Positions 19,699-26,084 of a stretch of 64,000 bases of DNA are shown here, piece by piece; position 1 is the stretch's first letter, and every line of letters starts with the position of its first letter. The stretch lies in assembly GCA_965601475.1 (NCBI GenBank), contig OZ271832.1, positions 5,456,001-5,520,000 of the forward strand. Direction: 5' to 3'. The position numbers and the translations under genes were made by a program. Origin of the DNA: JAWPMT01 sp965601475 (GTDB lineage Bacteria > Bacteroidota > Bacteroidia > Cytophagales > Cyclobacteriaceae). The notes below the pieces were generated by a model. It was given only the letters and a program-made list of their open reading frames with translations, was not told the DNA's origin and did not search any database.

Positions 19699-20415
19699 TT
19701 GCAGATTGCTTTGTCAGGTATTTGCTTTCACTACCATAAAGGTCAGGAGGTCTTACGAGATATCGGTTTCGAACTGGCCGAAGGCAAGGCCTTGGGTTTG
19801 TTAGGTCACAATGGGTCCGGGAAGTCAACTTTGCTCAAACTTCTGGGATTGTTGAGGCCAGTACAGGCTGGCAGCTACTTGATTGACGGCAAAGAGGTTC
19901 AGCAATACCGGAGGACAACCTTAAACGCTCGAATCGGATTGATGATTGAGTCTCCCGGAGGTTATGGCCACCTTACGGTAAGTGACAACCTGCGGATATT
20001 CGCCCATGCCTATGGGATTACCTTTGAAAGCGCCCTTCAATTGCTGGAGCGGGTGGGTATGCAGGATCATTTGACCAAGTTGGTGCGTAGGCTATCCACG
20101 GGCATGAGACAGCGTCTAGCCATTGCTTTGGCGCTCTTTGGCGATCCCGAATTGCTCCTGCTGGATGAGCCATCTAGCGGGCTTGATCCTGAGGGGATGG
20201 CATCCATTCGTGGTCTTTTCCTGCAATTGAAAGCAGAGGGAAAGGCACTTGTAGTATCTAGCCATCAGCTTTCTGAGGTTGAAAAGCTCTGTGACGAGGT
20301 GCTCATTTTACGGGAAGGCCAACCATTGTACCATGGACCGGTAAATCAACTTGAAAAGTACAGAGATCTTGAAGAGATGTACCTGAGTATCAACAAAAGC
20401 AATGGCTTTGTTTAG
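19699..20415 (+). CDS. ABC transporter ATP-binding protein
   Basis: 238 residues. Walker A is GHNGSGKST (about residues 35-43), the signature is the variant LSTGMRQRL, Walker B is LLLLDEPSSGLDP and the switch His is in SSHQLSE. This is the DrrA/BcrA type that pairs with ABC-2 permeases, and the next gene is such a permease, overlapping by 14 bases. The start is TTG at 19699; no in-frame ATG lies upstream before a stop. Probable exporter of a small molecule or peptide, or an immunity pump. Confidence 0.92.
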   Translation: MQIALSGICFHYHKGQEVLRDIGFELAEGKALGLLGHNGSGKSTLLKLLGLLRPVQAGSYLIDGKEVQQYRRTTLNARIGLMIESPGGYGHLTVSDNLRIFAHAYGITFESALQLLERVGMQDHLTKLVRRLSTGMRQRLAIALALFGDPELLLLDEPSSGLDPEGMASIRGLFLQLKAEGKALVVSSHQLSEVEKLCDEVLILREGQPLYHGPVNQLEKYRDLEEMYLSINKSNGFV

Positions 20416-21154
20416 GGCGGAGATCTTGAAACTAAAGAATTCCGGTATGCTCTGGCTGGCAACAGTCGGATGCCTGCTCTGCAATGTGATCCTGGCAGGG
20501 ACGGGCTATTACCTCTCGCATACTGAGGTAGCCCTGATTGAGATTGAGCCTATAAACGATTGGGAGAGCTGGATTTCATGGCACTACAAGGGTGTTTCGC
20601 CCATGTTGTTGCCTATGTTTTTGGTGATTCTTTGCGCCTTATCCATTTCGCTGGAACAACGCGCAAATACGTGGAAGTTGCTCTATTCGTTGCCCATTCC
20701 AGCTTCCAGTATCTATCTTATGAAGTCGTTGGCAATTACTTTGTTGTTTGCCTCTTCCCACTTGCTTTTTGCAATATTGATGGTCCTGTCACCACCATTG
20801 CTAGGATTTGCTTTCGGAGCAAGGCCACCAATACAATTGGTATTCAGTCTCTACACCGCTACCGTGATTTCCTCCCTGGGCATTCTCGGACTCGTATATT
20901 TTGTCAGCTATTTCTCAAATCGCTTTATCCTGCCATTGGCCATAGGTATCCTCGGATTTGTCTTCGCACAGCTATTGATTGACAATCAAATTGAGGTTTG
21001 GTGGCTACCCTTTGCCAATCCTGCCAGCAGCATCAATGGCATCATCGATGATGCCTTAAGTGATTATCTGGCAATGATCAACAGCGTCCTGGTTTTTCTG
21101 CTCTTTTCGATAGGAGGTATGGTCAACGCCAGGCGGAAGGTGATACGGACCTAG
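20402..21154 (+). CDS. ABC-2 type permease, lantibiotic-immunity-like
   Basis: 250 residues with six membrane helices, partner of the ATPase at 19699 with which it overlaps by 14 bases. The order LWLATVGCLL, then an extracellular loop, then FLVILCALSISLEQRANTWK matches the MutE/BcrB group of permeases, which remove peptides such as lantibiotics or bacitracin from the membrane. No peptide biosynthesis gene is nearby, so the substrate remains open. It is followed by an ArsR-type regulator 86 bases downstream. Confidence 0.85.
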   Translation: MALFRAEILKLKNSGMLWLATVGCLLCNVILAGTGYYLSHTEVALIEIEPINDWESWISWHYKGVSPMLLPMFLVILCALSISLEQRANTWKLLYSLPIPASSIYLMKSLAITLLFASSHLLFAILMVLSPPLLGFAFGARPPIQLVFSLYTATVISSLGILGLVYFVSYFSNRFILPLAIGILGFVFAQLLIDNQIEVWWLPFANPASSINGIIDDALSDYLAMINSVLVFLLFSIGGMVNARRKVIRT

Positions 21155-21218
21155 CGATGTTTTTACATGATGGTAATGATTGAAGGCTTCGGCAGCCTCA
21201 ATAAATACTTATTTCTAT

Positions 21219-21239
21219 ATATCTAAAATTATCGATATG
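21219..21239 (+). promoter_or_regulatory. Candidate ArsR operator, copy 1
   Basis: ATATCTAAAATTATCGATAT just before the TTG start at 21241. A related site occurs at 21564-21584 in front of the cupin gene, with 16 of 21 bases identical. The shared core is ATATCTAAA and TCGAT at matched spacing. Its position over the start region of the regulator suggests autorepression. Confidence 0.5.
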
Positions 21240-21240
21240 T

Positions 21241-21549
21241 TTGAGTGTGGATATCAAATCAATAACGGCAATTAGTCAATCCCTCACTAATCCCACTCGG
21301 GTGAAGATCCTGGAGTGGCTCAAGGACCCTGAAGGTAATTTTCCACCACATCCGACAATTGGTCACTTTGATTTTGGCGTATGTGCCACGTTCATTCAGA
21401 GGAAGGCTGGGCTGTCTCAATCAACCATTTCGACGTACCTGACGAATATGGAGAAATGTGGACTGTTGATTTCAACAAGGGATGGTAAATGGACCTATTT
21501 CAGACGCAATGAGGAGGTATTAAGCGCATTTGTAGACAGCATCACTTAA
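21241..21549 (+). CDS. ArsR-type winged-helix regulator
   Basis: 102 residues. The core is SLTNPTRVKILEWLKD, then a recognition helix in KAGLSQSTISTYLTNMEKCGL and a wing with DGKWTYFRRNE, all in the ArsR arrangement. Cys49 and Cys72 are the only cysteines, too far apart for a standard metal site, so the effector is uncertain. Start is TTG at 21241: the ATG at 21237 is in another frame and quickly stops. Two matching AT-rich sites flank the gene, one before it and one before the cupin gene that follows. Confidence 0.85.
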   Translation: MSVDIKSITAISQSLTNPTRVKILEWLKDPEGNFPPHPTIGHFDFGVCATFIQRKAGLSQSTISTYLTNMEKCGLLISTRDGKWTYFRRNEEVLSAFVDSIT

Positions 21550-21563
21550 AAATTTGATTCAAC

Positions 21564-21584
21564 ATATCTAAATATCTCGATTTA
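21564..21584 (+). promoter_or_regulatory. Candidate ArsR operator, copy 2
   Basis: ATATCTAAATATCTCGATTT in the 48-base gap between the ArsR gene and the cupin gene, 16 of 21 bases identical to the site at 21219-21239. It implies that the cupin gene is a direct target of the upstream regulator. Confidence 0.5.
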
Positions 21585-21597
21585 AAGAAGTATCATC

Positions 21598-21927
21598 ATG
21601 TTCAAATCTCACCCTTTCTTTTCAAAATTTCCTAGTGCCGACATCCCCGTAGACGGTGTCACTTCAAGGCTTATACAGGCATCTCATCAGCAATTCATCT
21701 TCATGGAGTTTGATGAAGATGTTGTGATTCCAGCGCACTCGCATGAAGCCCAGTGGGGTGTGGTGCTGGAGGGGGAAATGGAATTGACGATGGCCGGGCA
21801 AAGCGAAACCCTCAGAAAGGGCGATACCTATTTCATCGACAGGGGAGTAGTGCATACTGTGAAGATCAGGAAAGGCTACAAAGACCTGACATTGTTCGAT
21901 CAGCCCGACAGGTACCAGAAGGTTTAG
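21598..21927 (+). CDS. Cupin-domain protein
   Basis: 109 residues, a single small cupin barrel. Motif 1 is PAHSHEAQWGVVLEGEMEL and motif 2 is GDTYFIDRGVVHTVKI, giving two His from motif 1 and one from motif 2 as likely metal ligands. Such proteins bind small acids or act as isomerases and dioxygenases. Placed behind the ArsR gene and its repeated operator, so probably co-regulated. Confidence 0.88.
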   Translation: MFKSHPFFSKFPSADIPVDGVTSRLIQASHQQFIFMEFDEDVVIPAHSHEAQWGVVLEGEMELTMAGQSETLRKGDTYFIDRGVVHTVKIRKGYKDLTLFDQPDRYQKV

Positions 21928-21947
21928 GTTCTGATCAACCTTTTCAA

Positions 21948-22790
21948 TTACAAATGTCGCTTTCTGAAATCGCGGGGGCTTTCTCCGGCAATGGCCTTAA
22001 ATACACGATTGAAATAGGAGAGGCTCTCAAACCCACATTGGTAGCAGGCAGTGCTAACATTCCGACCTGAAAGCAGGATGCGTTTGGCCTGGCTGATGCG
22101 ATATCGATTCAGGAACTCCACGAAAGTGTAAGTCGTGACTTTTTTGAAATACCGGCAGAAGGCCTCGCGGGTCATGTTGCTTACTGATGCGATGGTATCG
22201 AGTTCGATCTTCTCGTGATAGTGCTTGTCCACAAAAGCGTGGATGTCTCTCAGCCTTCCTTGTTCCCGGTCACTGTAGATCCTTTCGTATGGGCGATCAT
22301 GGAGCCGCTGAGGATGTTCGAGGCTGGCCAGGGATTGCAGCAGTTCTATCAAGTGAAGGTATTGTTCAAGGGGTGCCATTCGCTGCATTTCGAAAAGCCT
22401 TTCACCAAATAGATGCTGATCGGCTCCGGGAAATGCAATCCCGTGGCGTGATTGCGTGAACAATGTCGATAATGCTGACAACTCCGGTATGAGGACCAGG
22501 TGCTGTTCTACAAATTCCTTTTTGAGGTGTAACACCACCTTTCTGTAATCCGAGGTCACACCGTAGTCGAAGTTGAGGTGGGGGATATTGGAACCAATCA
22601 TCACCAGGTCGCTGCCCTCATAAGTGGATATGTGTTCGCCCACATGCCTTGTTCCAGTGGCATTGTCGATATACACAATTTCATATTCAGGGTGAAAGTG
22701 CCAGAAAAACAGGTCACTCAGGCGTGGATTGAACATCATACTGAAAGACCGCTGTTCCGCGCTCGTGATCGTTTCCAGTTGGATCTTCAT
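21948..22790 (-). CDS. AraC-family regulator with cupin N-terminus
   Basis: 280 residues. The N-terminal half is a cupin-like ligand domain (FWHFHPEYEIVYID) and the C-terminal 100 residues form the AraC domain with VSNMTREAFCRYFKKV and CYQCGFESLSYFNRVFK, ending ESPRDFRKRHL. This is the sugar-sensing AraC layout. It is divergent from the PhyH gene at 22941, and the shared 150-bp region carries repeated AATATTGGC motifs, so PhyH is the likely target. Confidence 0.93.
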   Translation of the reverse strand: MKIQLETITSAEQRSFSMMFNPRLSDLFFWHFHPEYEIVYIDNATGTRHVGEHISTYEGSDLVMIGSNIPHLNFDYGVTSDYRKVVLHLKKEFVEQHLVLIPELSALSTLFTQSRHGIAFPGADQHLFGERLFEMQRMAPLEQYLHLIELLQSLASLEHPQRLHDRPYERIYSDREQGRLRDIHAFVDKHYHEKIELDTIASVSNMTREAFCRYFKKVTTYTFVEFLNRYRISQAKRILLSGRNVSTACYQCGFESLSYFNRVFKAIAGESPRDFRKRHL

Positions 22791-22813
22791 AGAAGGAATT
22801 TCTCTATTTTCAT

Positions 22814-22873
22814 AATATTGGCATTCAGGCTTACCTTAAGATCTTCAAATATCAATATTGTACAAATATTGGC
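22814..22873. promoter_or_regulatory. Repeated AATATTGGC half-sites in divergent AraC/PhyH promoter
   Basis: AATATTGGC occurs at 22814-22822 and 22865-22873, 51 bases apart. The second copy is the right half of an imperfect palindrome, CAATATTGTACAAATATTGG. Location between divergent genes, one of them AraC, suggests regulator half-sites; binding is inferred. Confidence 0.4.
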
Positions 22874-22940
22874 TAAGTTCATTAAATTGATATTGTGAAA
22901 TGCGCCAGTTCTTTGTCAATGTAGAAAATGAGAAAAGAAA

Positions 22941-23918
22941 ATGATGAAAGATGAAGCTATCCCTGAGGCCTTGACGGACAATTTACACAAGGATATACCT
23001 GGAAATCCCTCCACAGCCATGAGCAGTGAGGTAAGGCTCCGAGAGCATGCGACTCCCGAGACACTCAAAGTCCTATCCATGGAGCAGTGGCAATTCTGGA
23101 AGCACAATGGCTATGTAGTTATCAAAAATGCCGTAACTAAGGAGGCCGCAGAGGCTACCGCACGTTTCCTTTGGGAATTCGAGGAAAAGAACCCGGTTGA
23201 CGCCAATACCTGGTACACCGCGCCCCGAGCGGAAATTCAAATGAAAGAACTGGCTGGTACTGGCATGGTGGAAGTCTACAATAATCAGGCACTGTGGAGT
23301 AATCGCCAGGCTGAGCGGGTTTACAATGCTTTTACAGACATTTGGGGGACTGAGAAACTTTGGGTGACGATCGACCGGGCCAACCTGAATTTCCCGATTC
23401 GGCCGGGCCATGAGTATAGAGGCTTTATCCACTGGGATTATGATCCTGAGACGAAACCTCAGAATGTGCAGGGCGTGTTGGCATTGGCCGATCAGACAGA
23501 TGAAAACATGGGCGGTTTCCAGTGCATTCCGTGGCTGTTCCGCAATTACGAAAAATGGAAGCTTAGTCAACCGCAGGATCGGGACCACTTCAAACCTGAT
23601 GTCACTGGTTTGGAAGCAGAACTGGTGAAGGTTCCTCTGGAGGCTGGCGACCTGCTGATATTCAACAGCAGTCAACCCCATGGTATACGGGCCAATCGGT
23701 CAAAGGATAAGGTGCGAATAGCGCAATACATTTCCATGATGCCGGCTGAAGAGCACAACGAAGCTCTCCGGGATTGGCGCATCAATTCATGGAAGAATCG
23801 GATAGCCCCCGAAGGATATGCTTTTCCCGGCGATCCCAGAAACTGGGAGCAGACCAAATACCCTCAAGCGCGGCTGTCAGAGCTTGGAGAGAAGCTGCTG
23901 GGGTTGAAGCGCTGGTAG
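22941..23918 (+). CDS. Phytanoyl-CoA dioxygenase (PhyH) family protein
   Basis: 325 residues. The Fe(II) triad is visible as H164-W-D166 and H247 (in SSQPHGIR), with Arg253 or Arg259 positioned to bind 2-oxoglutarate. The family hydroxylates a wide range of small molecules with O2 and 2-oxoglutarate. The HWDYD sequence and the Cys-Ile-Pro segment after GGFQ are usual. Substrate unknown. Divergently transcribed from an AraC regulator whose cupin sensor may bind the same compound. Confidence 0.9.
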   Translation: MMKDEAIPEALTDNLHKDIPGNPSTAMSSEVRLREHATPETLKVLSMEQWQFWKHNGYVVIKNAVTKEAAEATARFLWEFEEKNPVDANTWYTAPRAEIQMKELAGTGMVEVYNNQALWSNRQAERVYNAFTDIWGTEKLWVTIDRANLNFPIRPGHEYRGFIHWDYDPETKPQNVQGVLALADQTDENMGGFQCIPWLFRNYEKWKLSQPQDRDHFKPDVTGLEAELVKVPLEAGDLLIFNSSQPHGIRANRSKDKVRIAQYISMMPAEEHNEALRDWRINSWKNRIAPEGYAFPGDPRNWEQTKYPQARLSELGEKLLGLKRW

Positions 23919-23950
23919 GAGTGTGGCTTACTGGCCAGCAAACGACAGCG

Positions 23951-24442
23951 CTACCAGTACCGATATACTTCATGTGGACCGAAATCCAGTAGTGGGATTT
24001 CACCCGAGTGTATGGCGCCAAGCTTGAGCGCTAGCTTTTTGGATGGTACGTTCTGCGGGTCAATGTAGCTCACCAGGGACGGGAGATTGAGGCTCCGCGC
24101 AAATTCCAGAACGGCAGTCCCGGCTTCAAGCGCGTAACCTTTGCCCTGTGCTTGAGGAAGCAACCAATAACCCAGCTCTGGTTCCGGCCATGGTTCACTG
24201 TTCCAGAGCCCCACTGTCCCAATTAAGGCCTGGGTTTCCTTGCTGTCAATGGCCAGGTAAGAGTAACCTTTCAGTTCATAGTGGCCAATGTAGGTTGCCA
24301 TCAGCCGCCAGGAAGCTTCGGCTGACTTCATGCCACCTACAAACCTGGAGTTGACGGGATCCTGGTAAAATTCTGCTATCTGATTGAAGTCTGATTCCTT
24401 CCATTGTCGGAATTGGAGCCTGGTGGTTACGAGATCTTTCAT
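23951..24442 (-). CDS. GNAT acetyltransferase, RimJ/RimL type
   Basis: 163 residues from the ATG at 24442 (MKDLVTTRLQFRQW). The opening TTRLQFRQWKESDF, the middle GTVGLWNSEPWPEPELGYWL and the acetyl-CoA loop PQAQGKGYALEAG are typical of RimJ/RimL-like N-acetyltransferases. An upstream in-frame extension to 24517 crosses AT-rich promoter-like sequence and is not favoured. The gene ends 33 bases from the convergent PhyH gene. Target protein or small molecule is unknown. Confidence 0.87.
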   Translation of the reverse strand: MKDLVTTRLQFRQWKESDFNQIAEFYQDPVNSRFVGGMKSAEASWRLMATYIGHYELKGYSYLAIDSKETQALIGTVGLWNSEPWPEPELGYWLLPQAQGKGYALEAGTAVLEFARSLNLPSLVSYIDPQNVPSKKLALKLGAIHSGEIPLLDFGPHEVYRYW

Positions 24443-24508
24443 GCTTGAAAGGGTAGGAGTATCCCGGCAAATCTTCACAAAATTGACATAAGTCATAATA
24501 AAATAGTA

Positions 24509-24530
24509 AAGGATCAATTTGTCCGTTATT
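24509..24530 (-). promoter_or_regulatory. Candidate Rrf2 operator in front of the regulator gene
   Basis: Read on the minus strand, AATAACGGACAAATTGATCC matches the site at 25003-25024 in 18 of 22 bases. Its core GGATCAATTTGTCC is an imperfect dyad. It overlaps the -33 element of the predicted promoter at 24518-24548, so binding there would block transcription of the regulator. Confidence 0.6.
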
Positions 24531-24548
24531 ATTTCTGCTCTATTTTAG
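24518..24548 (+). promoter_or_regulatory. Bacteroidota-type promoter for the Rrf2 gene
   Basis: TTTG at 24518-24521, a 19-base spacer and TATTTTAG at 24541-24548. This matches the Bacteroidota TTTG-N19-TAnnTTTG consensus except at one position of the -7 element. The start codon follows 20 bases later at 24569. Confidence 0.65.
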
Positions 24549-24568
24549 CCTCAACAAAAAATGGTTCA

Positions 24569-24991
24569 ATGTTTTCAAGAGCTTGCGAATACGCCATAAA
24601 GATCATGATCTATATCGCTGGAAACGAACAGGAAGGCAGACGCACAGGACTAAAGGAGATTACCGAGGCGATTGGTTCGCCAGAGGCCTTTACGGCGAAA
24701 ATTCTGCAGCAACTGGTGCGGAGCAAGTTATTGGATTCCTTCAAAGGTCCGTCTGGAGGCTTTGAATTGACACAAGACAAAGAAATCAGGTTGGTGGATA
24801 TCGTTTCAGTGATAGACGGTGATAAGCTGCTTGAGGAATGTGTATTAGGTCTGGAGCATTGCTCTAGCCGCAATCCGTGTCCGGTCCATGAGAAGTTCCT
24901 GGCGATTAGAAACCAATTGAAAGAAACCTTGCTTTCGACAGATATTCGTGATCCGAAGCTATTGATAGAAACAAGCAAACTAAAAGGATAA
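24569..24991 (+). CDS. Rrf2-family [Fe-S] transcriptional regulator of the nos island
   Basis: 140 residues. The winged-helix start FSRACEYAIKIMIYIA and KGPSGGFEL are typical of Rrf2. Three cysteines, Cys91, Cys98 and Cys104 (CVLGLEHCSSRNPC), fit the ligands of an iron-sulfur cluster as in NsrR and IscR. Rrf2 proteins of the NsrR type sense nitric oxide, a natural signal for an N2O reductase cluster; whether this one senses NO or O2 is not shown. It heads the island, 44 bases before the cytochrome gene. A shared operator before itself and the cytochrome gene supports direct control. Confidence 0.9.
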   Translation: MFSRACEYAIKIMIYIAGNEQEGRRTGLKEITEAIGSPEAFTAKILQQLVRSKLLDSFKGPSGGFELTQDKEIRLVDIVSVIDGDKLLEECVLGLEHCSSRNPCPVHEKFLAIRNQLKETLLSTDIRDPKLLIETSKLKG

Positions 24992-25002
24992 TATTTTTAA
25001 AG

Positions 25003-25024
25003 AATAACGGATAAAATGATCTTA
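25003..25024 (+). promoter_or_regulatory. Candidate Rrf2 operator in front of the nos structural genes
   Basis: AATAACGGATAAAATGATCT, 18 of 22 bases identical to the minus-strand reading of 24509-24530. It lies in the 44-base gap between the Rrf2 gene and the cytochrome gene, 11 bases before the ATG at 25036, a position suited to repression. Confidence 0.6.
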
Positions 25025-25035
25025 ATATCTTAAAT

Positions 25036-25491
25036 ATGAAAAAACTAATCTTTCCACTAATTGGCGCTTTCCTTCTAGCCTGTGGCGGAGGGCAGAGTAG
25101 GATTGACCGCATCAAGGAACAATCAACTATCGAACCAGCCGACCCCTATGAATTGTGGGAGACCAATCACGGTGTTGGCCCCATCCAGGCTTTTGATCTG
25201 CCGGCCGAAATTGACCAGGCCTTGGCCGAACAAGGATTCGAGGTCTATGAGGCGAAGTGCACGGCGTGCCATAAGGCAGAGAAGAGATTTATTGGCCCTG
25301 CACCGAAGGGTATCCTGGAAAAAAGGACGCCAGCGTGGATCATGAATATGATCCTGAATCCTGAGGAAATGGTGCAAAAGGATGCCATGGCGAAGAAACT
25401 GCTGATTGAGTTCAATGGATCGCCCATGGCCAACCAAAACCTGACGGAGGATGAGGCCAGGGCCATCCTGGAGTACTTCCGAACACTATAG
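25036..25491 (+). CDS. Mono-heme cytochrome c lipoprotein of the nos cluster
   Basis: 151 residues. The lipoprotein signal ends at Cys16 (FLLAC). The heme site is CTACH at 75-79 and the likely axial Met is Met131 in GSPMANQ. A flexible acidic stretch separates the anchor from the heme domain. Cytochromes encoded beside clade II nosZ are thought to pass electrons from the quinol pool to NosZ. It is first in line after the regulator, followed by the FAS1 gene after 19 bases. A small Class I cytochrome by size. Confidence 0.93.
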   Translation: MKKLIFPLIGAFLLACGGGQSRIDRIKEQSTIEPADPYELWETNHGVGPIQAFDLPAEIDQALAEQGFEVYEAKCTACHKAEKRFIGPAPKGILEKRTPAWIMNMILNPEEMVQKDAMAKKLLIEFNGSPMANQNLTEDEARAILEYFRTL

Positions 25492-25510
25492 AAACCCAAA
25501 TTTTTAACCT

Positions 25511-26077
25511 ATGAGATATATGAAAAACTTCACACTGATGCTACTGACGATCTTCTTGGTGGCATCGTGCGGCCCTACACAACAAGAATCGACTTCTACA
25601 TCAGAGGCTGTGGTGACACACCCCAAAGGCCAGGCTTCTGTGGAAGATGAAGATTCTGACAAGAACATCTTACAAGTGGCCATGTCCTCAGCGGCTCACA
25701 CCACGCTTGTGGCAGGGGTGGAGGCTGCCGGTATAGAACACGTGCTGGTCAATGCGGGACCTCTGACGGTTTTTGCACCGACCAACGATGCATTTGACGC
25801 GCTTCCGGAGGGTGCGTTGAGTAATCTGCTGAAGCCTGAGAACAAAGGTGATCTGGCCAATATCCTGACCTTGCACGCGGCCCCTGGTTCCTACAACCCG
25901 GAGGCATTGAAGAAAGAGGCCTCCAGGGGCCGCAAGTTGTATATGGCTACCGGCGACTACCTCGAAGTGGTCGTTGACGGCGAAGACATCACGGTAGGAG
26001 GGGCCAAGGTCATCGGCTCTATCCAGACCTCCAACGGCGTGATCAATGTAGTAGACAAAGTGATTTTACCCAATTAA
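25511..26077 (+). CDS. Fasciclin (FAS1) domain lipoprotein in the nos cluster
   Basis: 188 residues. After a lipoprotein signal ending at VASC and a Ser/Thr-rich linker, one FAS1 domain fills the rest: TVFAPTNDAFDALPEG is the H1 motif and NGVINVVDKVILPN the H2 motif. FAS1 domains mediate adhesion and protein contacts; I know of no catalytic role. It lies between cytochrome c and nosZ, with 7 bases to nosZ, so it is almost certainly co-expressed. A scaffold or docking role for the electron-transfer chain is inferred. ATG at 25520 is an alternative start. Confidence 0.92.
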   Translation: MRYMKNFTLMLLTIFLVASCGPTQQESTSTSEAVVTHPKGQASVEDEDSDKNILQVAMSSAAHTTLVAGVEAAGIEHVLVNAGPLTVFAPTNDAFDALPEGALSNLLKPENKGDLANILTLHAAPGSYNPEALKKEASRGRKLYMATGDYLEVVVDGEDITVGGAKVIGSIQTSNGVINVVDKVILPN

Positions 26078-26084
26078 GAAATTT

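Noticed and set aside
24443..24517. N-terminal extension of the GNAT frame
   Set aside because: Overlaps the AT-rich promoter of the Rrf2 gene, and family members begin at the TTRLxFR motif.
24569..24991. Naming the Rrf2 regulator nsrR
   Set aside because: Three cysteines are compatible with NsrR, IscR or others; NO sensing cannot be read from the sequence.
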